In this document: positions 12,570-23,019 of the stretch, in pieces
How positions within the stretch are numbered: position 1 is the first letter of the stretch
How the letters are laid out: each line of letters opens with the position of its first letter
From: Murinocardiopsis flavida
GTDB taxonomy: Bacteria > Actinomycetota > Actinomycetes > Streptosporangiales > Streptosporangiaceae
Reading direction: 5' to 3'
DNA length: 64,000 nucleotides
NCBI RefSeq assembly: GCF_003014485.1
Contig: NZ_PYGA01000034.1
Coordinates: 1 to 64,000, forward strand
Notes under the pieces: generated by a model
Told to the model about the DNA's origin: nothing
What the model saw: the letters and a program-made list of their open reading frames with translations, nothing else
Databases searched by the model: none
Program-made: the position numbers and the translations under genes

Positions 12570-14111
12570 CTAGTTGTCCCCGCCGCCCGCGAGCTTCTCG
12601 CGGAGCGCTGCCAGCGCCTCGTCGGAGGCGAGTGCGCCGCCACCGCCGGCCGAGCCGCCGGTGCTGGAGCTGCTGCCCCCGCCGCTCGACGCCCCGTTGC
12701 TGCTGGAGCTGGGCGCGGCCGGAGCCGGGGTCTCGCCGCCCTCGAACGGTGCGGCCTCGGCGGTCGCCTCGGCCTCGGCCTCGGCGGCCTGGGCCTCTTC
12801 GACCTGCTTGCGGTGCGCCTCGAAGCGGGACTGGGCGAGCGCGTACTGGCCCTCCCACTCGTCGCGCTGCGACTCGAAGCCTTCGAGCCATTCGCCGCTG
12901 TCGGGGTCGAAGCCCTCGGGGTACTTGTAGTTCCCCTGCTCGTCGTAGTCGGCGGCCATGCCGTACAGGGTCGGGTCGAACTCGACCTGGTCGGGCGTGA
13001 CGCTCTCGTTGGCCTGCTTCAGCGAGAGGCTGATGCGGCGGCGGTCGAGGTCGATGTCGATGATCTTGACGAAGATCTCGGTGCCGACCTGCACGACCTG
13101 CTCGGGGATCTCCACGTGGCGCTCGGCCAGCTCGGAGATGTGCACCAGGCCCTCGATGCCCTCTTCGACCCGCACGAACGCACCGAACGGAACCAGCTTC
13201 GTGACCTTGCCGGGAACGACCTGGCCGATCTGGTGCGTGCGGGCGAACTGCTGCCACGGGTCTTCCTGGGTGGCCTTCAGCGACAGGGAGACGCGCTCGC
13301 GCTCCATGTCGACGTCGAGCACCTCGACCGTGACCTCCTGGCCCACCTCGACGACCTCGCTGGGGTGGTCGATGTGCTTCCAGGACAGCTCGGAGACGTG
13401 CACGAGGCCGTCGACGCCGCCGAGGTCGACGAACGCACCGAAGTTGACGATGGACGACACGACGCCCTTGCGGATCTGGCCCTTCTGCAAGGTGTTGAGG
13501 AACGTCTGGCGCACCTCGGACTGCGTCTGCTCCAGCCAGGCGCGGCGCGACAGGACCACGTTGTTGCGGTTCTTGTCGAGCTCGATGATCTTGGCTTCGA
13601 GCTCGCGGCCGACGTAGGGCTGGAGGTCGCGCACGCGGCGCATCTCGACCAGGGACGCGGGCAGGAAGCCGCGGAGGCCGATGTCGAGGATGAGACCACC
13701 CTTGACGACCTCGATGACGGTGCCGGTGACGACGCCGTCCTCTTCCTTGATCTTCTCGATCGTGCCCCAGGCGCGCTCGTACTGCGCGCGCTTCTTGGAC
13801 AGGATCAGCCGACCTTCCTTGTCCTCCTTCTGGAGGACCAGGGCCTCGACGTGGTCGCCGACCGTGACGACCTCGCCGGGGTCGACGTCGTGCTTGATCG
13901 ACAGCTCACGCGAGGGGATCACACCCTCGGTCTTGTAACCGATGTCGAGCAAGACCTCGTCTCGATCGACCTTCACGATGGTGCCCTCGACAATGTCACC
14001 GTCGTTGAAGTACTTGATGGTCTCGTCGATCGCTGCGAGGAAGGCTTCCTCGGACCCGATGTCGTTGACCGCTACCTGGGGTGTCGAGGTGGCCTCGGTG
14101 CTGCTCGTCAT
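12570..14111 (-). CDS. rpsA: 30S ribosomal protein S1
   Basis: S1 (513 aa) binds mRNA at the ribosome during translation initiation. Four S1 RNA-binding domains are recognisable, each opening with a G-x-V-x-x-I-type strand: about residues 36-107, 120-188, 203-277 and 290-362 (for example GVVSSIVNFGAFVDLGGVDG and GKVTKLVPFGAFVRVEEGIEG). The C-terminal ~150 residues are Ala, Glu, Ser and Gly rich and low complexity, the common actinobacterial four-domain form. I start at the ATG at 14111 (MTSSTEATS); a longer frame adds 22 residues of unlikely sequence. Confidence 0.96.
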   Translation of the reverse strand: MTSSTEATSTPQVAVNDIGSEEAFLAAIDETIKYFNDGDIVEGTIVKVDRDEVLLDIGYKTEGVIPSRELSIKHDVDPGEVVTVGDHVEALVLQKEDKEGRLILSKKRAQYERAWGTIEKIKEEDGVVTGTVIEVVKGGLILDIGLRGFLPASLVEMRRVRDLQPYVGRELEAKIIELDKNRNNVVLSRRAWLEQTQSEVRQTFLNTLQKGQIRKGVVSSIVNFGAFVDLGGVDGLVHVSELSWKHIDHPSEVVEVGQEVTVEVLDVDMERERVSLSLKATQEDPWQQFARTHQIGQVVPGKVTKLVPFGAFVRVEEGIEGLVHISELAERHVEIPEQVVQVGTEIFVKIIDIDLDRRRISLSLKQANESVTPDQVEFDPTLYGMAADYDEQGNYKYPEGFDPDSGEWLEGFESQRDEWEGQYALAQSRFEAHRKQVEEAQAAEAEAEATAEAAPFEGGETPAPAAPSSSSNGASSGGGSSSSTGGSAGGGGALASDEALAALREKLAGGGDN

Positions 14112-14523
14112 GTGTGGGTGGACTCCGGATACGGACATTGACAGAAAAGGGACGCCGTAGATCCGGACGGAGGACACACGATCCCCGGATTGTGCAGACC
14201 ACCGAGGAGTAGACGCCGAAACGGCCGAACCTCAAGGGCCACGGTATGACCGGGCCACCGCTGCGCAGCCCCGACCACCGGGATCGGGGGCCGGGACATC
14301 AGAAACCGTGCCCGCCGGTGCGGCGAGCATGGGACGAGGCCCGCGACTTCGATCCAAGTGGAGCGATTCCGCGCATACGAATCCACAACGCTCCGGCCAG
14401 GATATGAGACGGGAGCGCTGCGGTCAATCGGAGCCCAGTGTCCACAGGGGGTTCACCGGCACTCCGATTCGGATGCTACGACGCCCGGCCGCCGAACTCC
14501 ACCCAGGTGTGCACAGGGCGTGT
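14112..14523. other. Long leader/promoter region upstream of rpsA
   Basis: No gene is seen in these 412 bases. On the minus strand TTGAGG and TCTACT are separated by 16 bp around 14203-14236, which is a possible but weak promoter for rpsA. The segment from about 14340 to 14420 is comparatively AT-rich. The word CACCGGGATCGGG near 14276 is shared with hairpin-like elements at 31339 and 41541. Confidence 0.4.
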
Positions 14524-14955
14524 TCAGGCGTCTTCGCTGGGTCCCGAACGCAGCCGTTTGGCGCGGGACCGGTGCTTCTTGGCGGCGATCCTGCGCTCCT
14601 TGGCGCCCCGGCTCGGCCGGGTGGCCTTGCGCTTGGGACCGGGCGGCGCCGCCGCCCCGGCCACGAGAGCGCGCAGCCGCTCGCGCGCGAGTTCGCGGTT
14701 GCGCGCCTGGGAGCGGTGCTGCTGCACCGTGACCGTGAGGACGCCGCCGACCAGGCGGCCGGCGAGCCCCTCCAGCGCGCGGGCCCGCTGGTCGGCGCCG
14801 AGCATCGAGGTGGTGGAGAGGTCGAGCGACAGCGACACCCGGGTGTCGGACGTGTTGACGTGCTGGCCGCCGGGCCCGCTGGACCGGCTGAACCGCCACA
14901 CGAGTTCGTCCTCGGGCAGCGCGAGCGGGGGCCGACCGCGGTCGGGCTGCGCCAT
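14524..14955 (-). CDS. arfB: Peptidyl-tRNA hydrolase ArfB-type ribosome rescue factor
   Basis: The 143-aa protein is a codon-independent release factor that frees stalled ribosomes. The catalytic GGQ lies at residues 29-31 within SSGPGGQHVNTSDTRV. The rest matches the short ArfB (YaeJ) form: a single release-factor domain and a very basic C-terminal tail (RKATRPSRGAKERRIAAKKHRS-like) that enters the empty mRNA channel. It lacks the stop-codon-recognition domain of RF1/RF2. The ATG at 14955 follows GGAGGGG. The gene is 58 bp downstream of polA on the same strand. Confidence 0.9.
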   Translation of the reverse strand: MAQPDRGRPPLALPEDELVWRFSRSSGPGGQHVNTSDTRVSLSLDLSTTSMLGADQRARALEGLAGRLVGGVLTVTVQQHRSQARNRELARERLRALVAGAAAPPGPKRKATRPSRGAKERRIAAKKHRSRAKRLRSGPSEDA

Positions 14956-15013
14956 GGTCCCCTCCTTGTCCACCTGACTACCGGGCCCCCACCGGTGGCG
15001 GGGCGGCCGCGGC

Positions 15014-17770
15014 TCAGTGCGCGGCGTCGTGCCAGGTGCGTCCCACACCCGCGGACACGGCCAGCGGCACCCGCAGATCATAGGCGTCCGCCATGTTCTG
15101 CGAAACCAGCGCGCGCACGGCGTCCAACTCGCCCTCGGCGACCTCCAGGACGAGTTCGTCGTGGACCTGGAGGAGCAGCCGCGACGCCAGTCCTTCGCGG
15201 GTCAGCGCCTCCTGTACCCGCAGCATGGCGACCTTGATGATGTCGGCGGCGGAGCCCTGGATGGGTGCGTTGAGCGCCATGCGCTCGGCCATCTCGCGGC
15301 GCTGCCGGTTGTCGCTGGTGAGGTCGGGGAGGTAGCGGCGGCGGCCCAGCATGGTCTCGGTGTAGCCCTCGCGCCGTGCGCGTTCGACGACCTCGTGGAG
15401 GTAGTCGCGGACCCCGCCGAACTGGGCGAAGTAGTCGTCCATGAGGCCGCGGGCCTCCTTGGGCGTGATGCCGAGCTGCTGGGAGAGGCCGTAGTCGCTC
15501 AGGCCGTAGGCGAGGCCGTAGTTCATGGCCTTGATGCGGGCCCGCTCCTCGGCGTCGACCTCGGCGGCCGGCGTGCCGAACACCCGCGCGGCGATCTCGG
15601 CGTGGAAGTCGTAGCCGCTGTTGAAGGCGTCGATGAGCGCGGCGTCCTCGGACAGGTGCGCCATGATGCGCAGCTCGATCTGGCTGTAGTCGGCGGTGAA
15701 GAGGACGTCGTAGCCGTCACCGACCATGAACGCGCGCCGGATGCGGCGGCCGGCGTCGGTGCGCACGGGGATGTTCTGGAGGTTGGGGTCGGTGGAGCTG
15801 AGCCGGCCGGTGGCGGCGATGGTCTGGTGGAAGGTGGTGTGGATGCGGCCGTCGTCGGCGATGGTCTTGATCAGGCCCTCGACGGTGGTGCGCAACCGGG
15901 TCTGGTCGCGGTGCCGCAGCAGGATGACCGGGAGTTCGTTCTCGGTGCGCTGCGCGAGCCACGCGAGGGCGTCGGCGTCGGTGGTGTAGCCGGTCTTGAT
16001 CTTCTTGGTCTTGGGGAGGTCGAGCTCGGTGAACAGGATCTGCTGGAGCTGCTTGGGCGACCCCAGGTTGAACTCGTGGCCCACCGCCCGGTGCGCCTCG
16101 TCCACGGCCTGGCGCTGCGCCGCGGCGAACTCGCCTTCGAGGCCGTCGAGGTAGGCGCGGTCGGCGGCGATGCCGTTGGCCTCCATTGCGGCGAGGACCC
16201 GCGCGAGCGGCAGCTCGATCTCGTGCATGAGGCGGGTGGCGCCGCGCTTGTCGAGGTCGGCGTCGAGGACGTCGGCGAGGTCGTGGGTGGCCTTTGCGCG
16301 CACGGCGAGGTCGCCCTGTGCGGCGGTGTCGGAGTCGCCGCCGTCGAGGTCGAGTGCGAGCTGGTCGCCGCCGGACTCCTCGCGCAGCTCCTTGCCGAGG
16401 TACTGGCGGCAGAGGTCCACGAGGTCGATCTTGCGCTGGCCGGGCACCGCGAGGTAGGCGGCGATGGCGGTGTCGCTGGTGATGCCGTCGATGGTCCAGC
16501 CGCGCGCGGGGAACGCGAGCAGCGGGCCCTTGACGTCGTGCAGCGCCTTGGGCGCGGCGGGGTCGGCGAGGAAGGCCGCCAGTGCGGAGTCGTCGGCGGG
16601 GCCGAGCGCGGCGGGGTCGATGTAGACGGCTGCGCCCGAGCCGACCGCGATGGCGAGGCCGGTGACCTCGCCGGTGCCGCGGCCCCACGTGCATTCGACG
16701 GCGAGCCCGGCGCGCTCGCCGGTGACGACGTGCGCGGCGAGCCAGTCGGCCAGCGCGCCGGGGGCCGGCGTGGTCAGCTCGACACCGAACCCTTCGCCGG
16801 GGTCGGGCGCGTCGGCAGTGGCGTCGGAGTCGTCGCCGAGGACGGCGAAGAGGCGGTCGCGCAGGGAATTGGCGAACTCCAGGGAGTCGAACAGGGTGTT
16901 GATGGCGGGGCGGTCGGCCTCGGCCGGGACGAGGCCGTCGACGGTGACGCCGGTCTCGATGTCGGTGGCGAGCCGGTTGAGCCGCTGGTTGCGCAGGACG
17001 TCGTCGAGGTGGTCGCGGAAGCTCTGGCCGGCCTTGCCCGGCGCTTCGTCGGCGTGGGCGACGAGTTCGTCGAGCGAGCCGTACTTGGTGATCCACTTGG
17101 CAGCGGTCTTGGGCCCCACGCCGGGGACGCCGGGGAGGTTGTCGGCCTTCTCGCCGACCAGGGCGGCGAGGTCGCGGTAGCGCTCGGGCGTGACCCCGTA
17201 CTTCGCCTCGACCGCCTCGGGGGTCATGCGGGTGAGGTCGGAGAGGCTCTTGCCGGGGTACAGCACCGTGCAGGACCCGGTGACGAGCTGGAAGGCGTCG
17301 CGGTCGCCGGAGGCGATGAGGACCTCCATGCCGGTCTCGCCCGCCCGCGCGGCGAGGGTGGCGATGACGTCGTCGGCCTCGAACCCGGTGACGGACACGC
17401 ACGGGAACCCCATGAGACCCATGAGGTCCTGGATGAGCCCGACCTGGCTGGGGAGCTCCGGCGGGGTGTCGGAGCGGCCGGCCTTGTACTCGGCGTATTC
17501 GTCGTGCCGGAAGGTCGGACCGGAGAGGTCCCAGGTGACGGCGATGTGGGTGGGCTGTTCGTCGCGCAGTAGCTTGATCAGCATCGACGTGAAGCCGTAC
17601 ACGGCGTTGGTCGACTGCCCGGTGCTGGTGCCGAACTTCTCCACGGGCAGCGCGAAGAATGCGCGGAACGCCATGGAATGGCCGTCGAGCAGGAGCAGCC
17701 GCGGCCGGGGACCTCCCTCGCCGGTGCGTGGGGCGGGCTGTGGACCAGGGGTCTGCTGAGTGTTCGCCAC
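15014..17770 (-). CDS. polA: DNA polymerase I
   Basis: Pol I (918 aa) fills repair gaps and removes RNA primers. The N-terminal 5'-3' exonuclease domain begins LLLLDGHSMAFRAFFALP and includes the helix-hairpin-helix VPGVGPKTAAKW. The polymerase domain has motif A DYSQIELR, the fingers segment around AMNYGLAYGLS, and motif C QVHDELVLEV. The middle 3'-5' exonuclease region lacks the first acidic motif (AVECTWG in place of a D-x-E), so proofreading is probably lost, as in other actinobacterial Pol I. The start is GTG at 17770. No close-spaced ATG is in frame. Confidence 0.97.
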   Translation of the reverse strand: MANTQQTPGPQPAPRTGEGGPRPRLLLLDGHSMAFRAFFALPVEKFGTSTGQSTNAVYGFTSMLIKLLRDEQPTHIAVTWDLSGPTFRHDEYAEYKAGRSDTPPELPSQVGLIQDLMGLMGFPCVSVTGFEADDVIATLAARAGETGMEVLIASGDRDAFQLVTGSCTVLYPGKSLSDLTRMTPEAVEAKYGVTPERYRDLAALVGEKADNLPGVPGVGPKTAAKWITKYGSLDELVAHADEAPGKAGQSFRDHLDDVLRNQRLNRLATDIETGVTVDGLVPAEADRPAINTLFDSLEFANSLRDRLFAVLGDDSDATADAPDPGEGFGVELTTPAPGALADWLAAHVVTGERAGLAVECTWGRGTGEVTGLAIAVGSGAAVYIDPAALGPADDSALAAFLADPAAPKALHDVKGPLLAFPARGWTIDGITSDTAIAAYLAVPGQRKIDLVDLCRQYLGKELREESGGDQLALDLDGGDSDTAAQGDLAVRAKATHDLADVLDADLDKRGATRLMHEIELPLARVLAAMEANGIAADRAYLDGLEGEFAAAQRQAVDEAHRAVGHEFNLGSPKQLQQILFTELDLPKTKKIKTGYTTDADALAWLAQRTENELPVILLRHRDQTRLRTTVEGLIKTIADDGRIHTTFHQTIAATGRLSSTDPNLQNIPVRTDAGRRIRRAFMVGDGYDVLFTADYSQIELRIMAHLSEDAALIDAFNSGYDFHAEIAARVFGTPAAEVDAEERARIKAMNYGLAYGLSDYGLSQQLGITPKEARGLMDDYFAQFGGVRDYLHEVVERARREGYTETMLGRRRYLPDLTSDNRQRREMAERMALNAPIQGSAADIIKVAMLRVQEALTREGLASRLLLQVHDELVLEVAEGELDAVRALVSQNMADAYDLRVPLAVSAGVGRTWHDAAH

Positions 17771-17854
17771 ACCATGAATCCTAGGATGCGGTGCGGACAG
17801 TTTCGCGTCCCTCGGCGCAGGTCGCCCCGATCACCGGCACCACACGGCCGGAAA

Positions 17855-18028
17855 GGGCGGCCAGAAGGGGCGGCCAGAAGGGGCGGCCGGGAACAGGCGG
17901 ACAGCGGGCAGCCGACGCAGACCCACACGCAGTCGCAGACGCACACGCGGTCACGGACGCGGTTGCAGACGCAGGCACCGACCCACAGACCGATACACAG
18001 ACACCGACAGACAGACACCGACAGACAG
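17855..18028. repeat. Degenerate tandem repeats before the thioesterase gene
   Basis: Two repeat types adjoin. A 13-bp unit GGGCGGCCAGAAG is present 2.6 times at 17855-17888. Then about 100 bp of CAGAC/CACACG-rich sequence ends in two perfect 14-bp copies of ACACCGACAGACAG (18001-18014 and 18015-18028), directly before the ribosome-binding site. Confidence 0.85.
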
Positions 18029-18042
18029 AGAGAAGGCCGGGC

Positions 18043-18468
18043 ATGGCTTCGGACGACGTGGACCTCGCCAGGATCATGGGCAGCACCGACCCCGGCGGGG
18101 ATCTGGGTTCCCGCTTGGGACTGGAGATCATCGAGGCGTCCGCGAAGCGGGTCGTCGGCCGGATGCCGGTCGAGGGCAACACGCAGCCCTACGGGCTGCT
18201 GCACGGCGGCGCGTCGTGCGTCCTCGCCGAGACGCTCGGGTCGGTCGGGTCCGCGATCCACGCGGGTGAGACGCGCATCGCGATGGGCATCGAGATCAAC
18301 GCGACGCACCACCGCGGCGCGAGCAGCGGCCACATCACCGGGACCGCGACCCCCGTCCACCTCGGGCGGACCCTCGCCACCTGGGACATCGAGATCATCG
18401 ATGACAACGGCAAGCGCGTGTGCACGTCGCGGCTGACCTGCATGCTGCGCGACCTCCCGGCCGGCTGA
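18043..18468 (+). CDS. Hotdog-fold thioesterase, PaaI family
   Basis: The 141-aa protein is a PaaI/YdiI-type acyl-CoA thioesterase. The typical pattern is present: NTQPYGLLHGGASCVLAETLGS, where the HGG(A)-containing loop and the following Glu form the active site, then a GTATPVHLGRTLATWDIEI strand pair. Such enzymes hydrolyse CoA esters of aromatic or medium-chain acids; the substrate here is unknown. The ATG at 18043 has AGAAGG upstream. The gene is divergent from polA, and the intervening sequence is largely tandem repeat. Confidence 0.88.
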   Translation: MASDDVDLARIMGSTDPGGDLGSRLGLEIIEASAKRVVGRMPVEGNTQPYGLLHGGASCVLAETLGSVGSAIHAGETRIAMGIEINATHHRGASSGHITGTATPVHLGRTLATWDIEIIDDNGKRVCTSRLTCMLRDLPAG

Positions 18469-18643
18469 GCGGGACCCGCACCGCTCCCCCGCCCGTCCCG
18501 CGGGCACGCCCGCCACCGCACGAGGGCCCGCCGCTACGCAAGGGCTCGCGATTGCACACGGGCTCGTCAGTACACATCAGCGCACAAGGGCCCGCCAGTA
18601 GTACCAGGACCAGTAGCACCAGGAAAGGAAGGCCAGCAAGACG

Positions 18644-19459
18644 ATGCCCGGCCTCGGCACACTCATCAACGTCGCGGCGATCGTCGCCGGGGCGGCGATC
18701 GGACTCGGCCTGGGCCAGTGGCTGCCCCAGCGCACCCGCGACGTCGTCACCAGCGGGCTCGGCCTGGTGACCCTGCTCCTCGCCGCGATGAGCGCCGCCG
18801 AGGTCCTCTCCCCCGACCTCGAAGCGGCTGTCGGCTCGTCGGCGCCCGCGCTGATCGTGCTGGGTTCGCTGCTCATCGGCGGCATCGCGGGGTCGCTCCT
18901 GCGGTTGGAGGACCGGTTGGCCGATCTCGGCGGGGCGCTGCGCCGCGGCCTCACGCGCGCCGCGCCCGTGCGGGCCGGTGCCGCGGCGGCACCGGCCCCC
19001 GGCGCCGCGGCCGCAGAGAACACAGCCGGCACCGGGGCCGCCGATGCGCGCACGGAGCGGTTCGTGGAGGGCTTCGTCACGTCGTCGCTGGTGTTCCTCG
19101 TCGGCCCGCTCGCCGTGCTCGGTGCGATCAGCGACGGGCTCGGCAACGGCATCGACCAGCTCGCCCTGAAGTCGGCGCTCGACGGCTTCGCGTCCATCGC
19201 GTTCGCCGCGGCCATGGGCGCCGGTGTCATGGCCTCGGCCGGGCCCGTGCTGCTCTACCAGGGCGCGTTCACCGTGCTCGGGGTCGTCCTCGGCGGCTAC
19301 CTGCCCGATGCGCACATCGCCGCTCTCACGGCCACGGGCGGGCTGCTGCTCGCGGGGGTCGCGCTGCGGCTGCTGCGCATCGGCTCGGTTCCGGTCGCCG
19401 ATCTGCTTCCGGCGCTGCTCGTCGCGCCGATTCTCACCGCGGCGGTCGCCGCGTTCTGA
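18644..19459 (+). CDS. DUF554 family membrane protein
   Basis: The 271-aa integral membrane protein starts MPGLGTLINVAAIVAGAAIGLGLGQ, the standard N-terminus of DUF554 (YdfK/YqgA-type, putative transport or channel function). About six to seven hydrophobic segments are present. A non-conserved Ala/Pro/Gly-rich insert (about residues 104-130) separates the two halves. Family function is unproven. GGAAGG lies about 13 nt before the ATG, behind a stretch of CACAAGG/CCAGTAG-type short repeats. Confidence 0.82.
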   Translation: MPGLGTLINVAAIVAGAAIGLGLGQWLPQRTRDVVTSGLGLVTLLLAAMSAAEVLSPDLEAAVGSSAPALIVLGSLLIGGIAGSLLRLEDRLADLGGALRRGLTRAAPVRAGAAAAPAPGAAAAENTAGTGAADARTERFVEGFVTSSLVFLVGPLAVLGAISDGLGNGIDQLALKSALDGFASIAFAAAMGAGVMASAGPVLLYQGAFTVLGVVLGGYLPDAHIAALTATGGLLLAGVALRLLRIGSVPVADLLPALLVAPILTAAVAAF

Positions 19460-19863
19460 CCGCAGAATGGTCACTCTGCGTGCGTGAATCCTCGCCGTGG
19501 GGCTCGATCGAACCGCCGCCGGTATCGGCCGCACGCTGCGAAATCGCCGACAGGCGGGCGCATCGGCGGCCGCAGTGGAGTCGGCCCCGGCAATGACTAC
19601 GGGTGAATAACAGCATGAACCCGACTCGGCACCGACACCCCGCCTGATCTTCCGAAAACCGGACGACTCGGATTAAGCTCCGCTAACGCCCCCGGTTAAG
19701 GGAGTGTTCTGTGGGTGCTTTCGGATACCTGCTGCGCCGCGGCGCGGCCGCAGCCGGGGCCCGCGAGCGGCCCGGTGGACGCGAGTCCGGAATGCTCCGC
19801 AGCACACGACCAAATGGGCGCCAGTGGTAAACCACACGCCTAGTTGAAGACGGAGAGACCTGA
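19460..19863. other. Promoter region of the binding-protein gene
   Basis: No gene is supported in these 404 bases. The sequence becomes relatively AT-rich from 19590 to 19700 (GATTAAGC, GGTTAAGG), the most likely place for the promoter driving the substrate-binding protein gene at 19864. GGAGAGACC stands in ribosome-binding position. Confidence 0.45.
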
Positions 19864-21102
19864 ATGCCTAGGACAAAGGCCCTCGGACTCGCTGCGGCGG
19901 CGACCGCCCTCACTCTCGGCCTCGCCGCGTGCGGCGGGGGCGGTGGAGAAGGCGGCGGCGATCAGGAACCGCTCCAGTTCGGATACATCTTCCCTGAGAC
20001 CGGCGACCTGTCCCACCTCGGCCCGCCGCAGATCAGCGCCGCCAAGTACGCGCACAGCGAGATCAACAAGGCCGGCGGTGTGCTCGGCAAGGAGCTTCCC
20101 GGCGTCCTCACCGGCGACGAGGCCAACGACGCCGCGCAGGCGGTCGAGGCGGCCGACGGCCTCCTCGACAAGGACGTCGACGCCGTTCTCGGCGCCGCGG
20201 CCTCCGGCATGACCATGGCGATCATCGACAAGATCACCAAGGAGAAGGTCGTGCAGTGCTCCGGCTCCAACACGGCGCCGGACCTCACCGACTACGACGA
20301 CGGCGGGTTCTACTTCCGCACGGCGCCCAGCGACCTCCTCCAGGGCCCGGTCCTCGCCGACACGGTCGCGGCCGACGGCCACCAGAGCGTCGCCATCGTG
20401 CACCGCGCCGACGACTACGGCGACGGCCTCGCCGAGGCGACCAAGACCGGCCTGGAAGACGCCGGCATCGAGGTCAAGGCCACCGAGAGCTACGACCCCA
20501 ACTCGCCGAACTTCGGGTCGGTGGTCGACGCCGTCAAGGACGCCAAGGCCGAGGCCGTGGTCATGGTCTCCTTCGAGGAGGGCGTTCAGATCATCACGGG
20601 GCTCATCGAGGCCGGTGTGAAGACCGACACCATGTACGCGACCGACGGCCTGAGCGACGAGACCCTCGCCGGGAAGGTCGACAAGGACAAGCCGGAGACC
20701 CTGAAGGGCTTCAGCGGCACCGCTCCCGCGGTCGACAACAAGAAGTTCCAGGAGGACCTCACCGCCTACGACGACAAGCTGGAGGTCTTCCAGTACGCGC
20801 CGCAGGTCTACGACTGCGCCATCTCCATCGCGCTCGCGGCCGAGGCCGCCGAGAGCACCGACCCGGCAGTGTTCGTCAAGGAACTGCCGAAGGTCACGAA
20901 GGACGGCGAGGAGTGCACCGGCTTCGAGCAGTGCCGGGACCTCATCAAGGACGGTAAGGACGTCGACTACACCGGCGCCTCCGGTCCCATCGACTTCGAC
21001 GAGAACGGCGACGTCGCCGCCGCGTCGATCGGCATCTACGAGTTCGGCGACAAGGGCAAGCTCGACTGGGTCGACTACGTGGAGACCAAGCCCGAGTCCT
21101 GA
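19864..21102 (+). CDS. livK: Branched-chain amino acid-type ABC transporter binding lipoprotein
   Basis: The 412-aa precursor is the extracellular binding component of a LivHMGF-type importer. It has a short signal sequence with lipobox LAAC (Cys23), then a Gly-rich linker, then a type I periplasmic binding fold starting LQFGYIFPETGDLSHLGPPQISAAKYA. This matches the Peripla_BP_6 family for branched-chain amino acids, amides or urea. Ligand specificity cannot be read from sequence alone. The gene faces its presumptive transporter genes (minus strand, 21227-25355) across one shared terminator. Confidence 0.9.
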   Translation: MPRTKALGLAAAATALTLGLAACGGGGGEGGGDQEPLQFGYIFPETGDLSHLGPPQISAAKYAHSEINKAGGVLGKELPGVLTGDEANDAAQAVEAADGLLDKDVDAVLGAAASGMTMAIIDKITKEKVVQCSGSNTAPDLTDYDDGGFYFRTAPSDLLQGPVLADTVAADGHQSVAIVHRADDYGDGLAEATKTGLEDAGIEVKATESYDPNSPNFGSVVDAVKDAKAEAVVMVSFEEGVQIITGLIEAGVKTDTMYATDGLSDETLAGKVDKDKPETLKGFSGTAPAVDNKKFQEDLTAYDDKLEVFQYAPQVYDCAISIALAAEAAESTDPAVFVKELPKVTKDGEECTGFEQCRDLIKDGKDVDYTGASGPIDFDENGDVAAASIGIYEFGDKGKLDWVDYVETKPES

Positions 21103-21141
21103 TCGCACGCCCCGGCCGCCCGCGATGGGCGGCCGGTAGGC

Positions 21142-21185
21142 GGCAGAAGGCCCCCGGACCCTTGCGGGTCCGGGGGCCTTCTGCC
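21142..21185. terminator. Bidirectional terminator between livK and livF
   Basis: A perfect 20-bp stem (21142-21161 with 21166-21185) closes a TTGC tetraloop. It stands 39 nt after the livK stop and 41 nt after the livF stop on the other strand, so it can end both converging units. Confidence 0.92.
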
Positions 21186-21226
21186 TTGCGTCTGCGTTGC
21201 CGCGGCCGTGTGCGGGGCCGCCGGGG

Positions 21227-22137
<911 letters not shown>

Positions 22138-22141
<4 letters not shown>

Positions 22142-23019
22142 CGGTCCTCCCCGGTTGCCGCGGCGGGGTCGTCGTGGCTGGCGCCGAGGTAGGCGTCGAT
22201 CACCTGGGTGTTTGACCGGATGTCGTCCGGGCACCCCTCGGCGATGATCTTGCCCTCGGCCAGCACGACGATCCAGTCGCTGATGCCCATGATCACGTCC
22301 ATGTCGTGTTCGACGAACAGCACGGTCATGCCGTCGTCGCGCAGGGCGGTGATGTGCCCCAGCAGCGACTGCACGAGCGCGGGGTTCACGCCGGCCATGG
22401 GTTCGTCGAGCATCACCATGCCGGGCTGCACCATCAGCGCCCGCGCCATCTCCAGTAGCTTGCGCTGCCCGCCCGAGAGGCTGCCCGCCATCTCGTCGCG
22501 CTTGGTGTCGAGTTTGAACCGCTCCAGCAGTTCGATGGCGCGCTTGCGGTTGGCGGCCTCCTGGGTGGTCCACAGCCGCAGCAGGCCGCCCAGCATCTTC
22601 TCGCCGACCTGGCCCTGCGCCGCGAGGAGCATGTTGTCCATGACGGTCATGCGGGTCAGCGCCTTGGTGAGCTGGAAGGTGCGCACCATGCCGCGGCGGG
22701 CGACCTGGTGGCCGGCCAGCCCTTGCAGGCTCCGGCCCTCGTAGGTCCATTGCCCGCTGTCGACCCGGTCGAAGCCGGTCAGCAGGTTGAACAGGGTGGA
22801 CTTGCCGGCGCCGTTGGGGCCGATCAGCGCCGTGATCGTGCCCCGCTGCACCTCAAGGTGGTCGACGTCGACGGCGGTGAGGCCGCCGAAGGACCGGCGG
22901 ATGCCGTCGGCGCGGAGGATGGGGTCGGGCTTCGCGACGCCGGGGACGGGTTCGATGCCCGCCGAGCGGTCGGGGACCGGCCGGTCCGGCGCCGCGGCGT
23001 CGGTCGGGTCACTTGACAT
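22138..23019 (-). CDS. livG: Branched-chain amino acid-type ABC transporter ATPase LivG
   Basis: The 293-aa ATPase is the second nucleotide-binding subunit of the importer. Walker A GPNGAGKS is at 67-74, the signature is SLSGGQRKLLEMARALM and Walker B is MVMLDEPMAGVNP, the LivG form. The H-loop VLFVEHDMDVIMGISD is typical. The start codon lies 11 bp inside the end of livM, so the genes form one operon. The N-terminal 30 residues are a Pro/Asp-rich extension. Confidence 0.93.

Noticed and set aside
15017-17572. An 851-codon plus-strand frame opposite polA
   Set aside because: It mirrors polA codon structure; high GC at the third position keeps the antisense frame open.
19840-21108. A 422-codon minus-strand frame opposite livK
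   Set aside because: It has no recognisable motif and livK is well supported with a lipobox and terminator.
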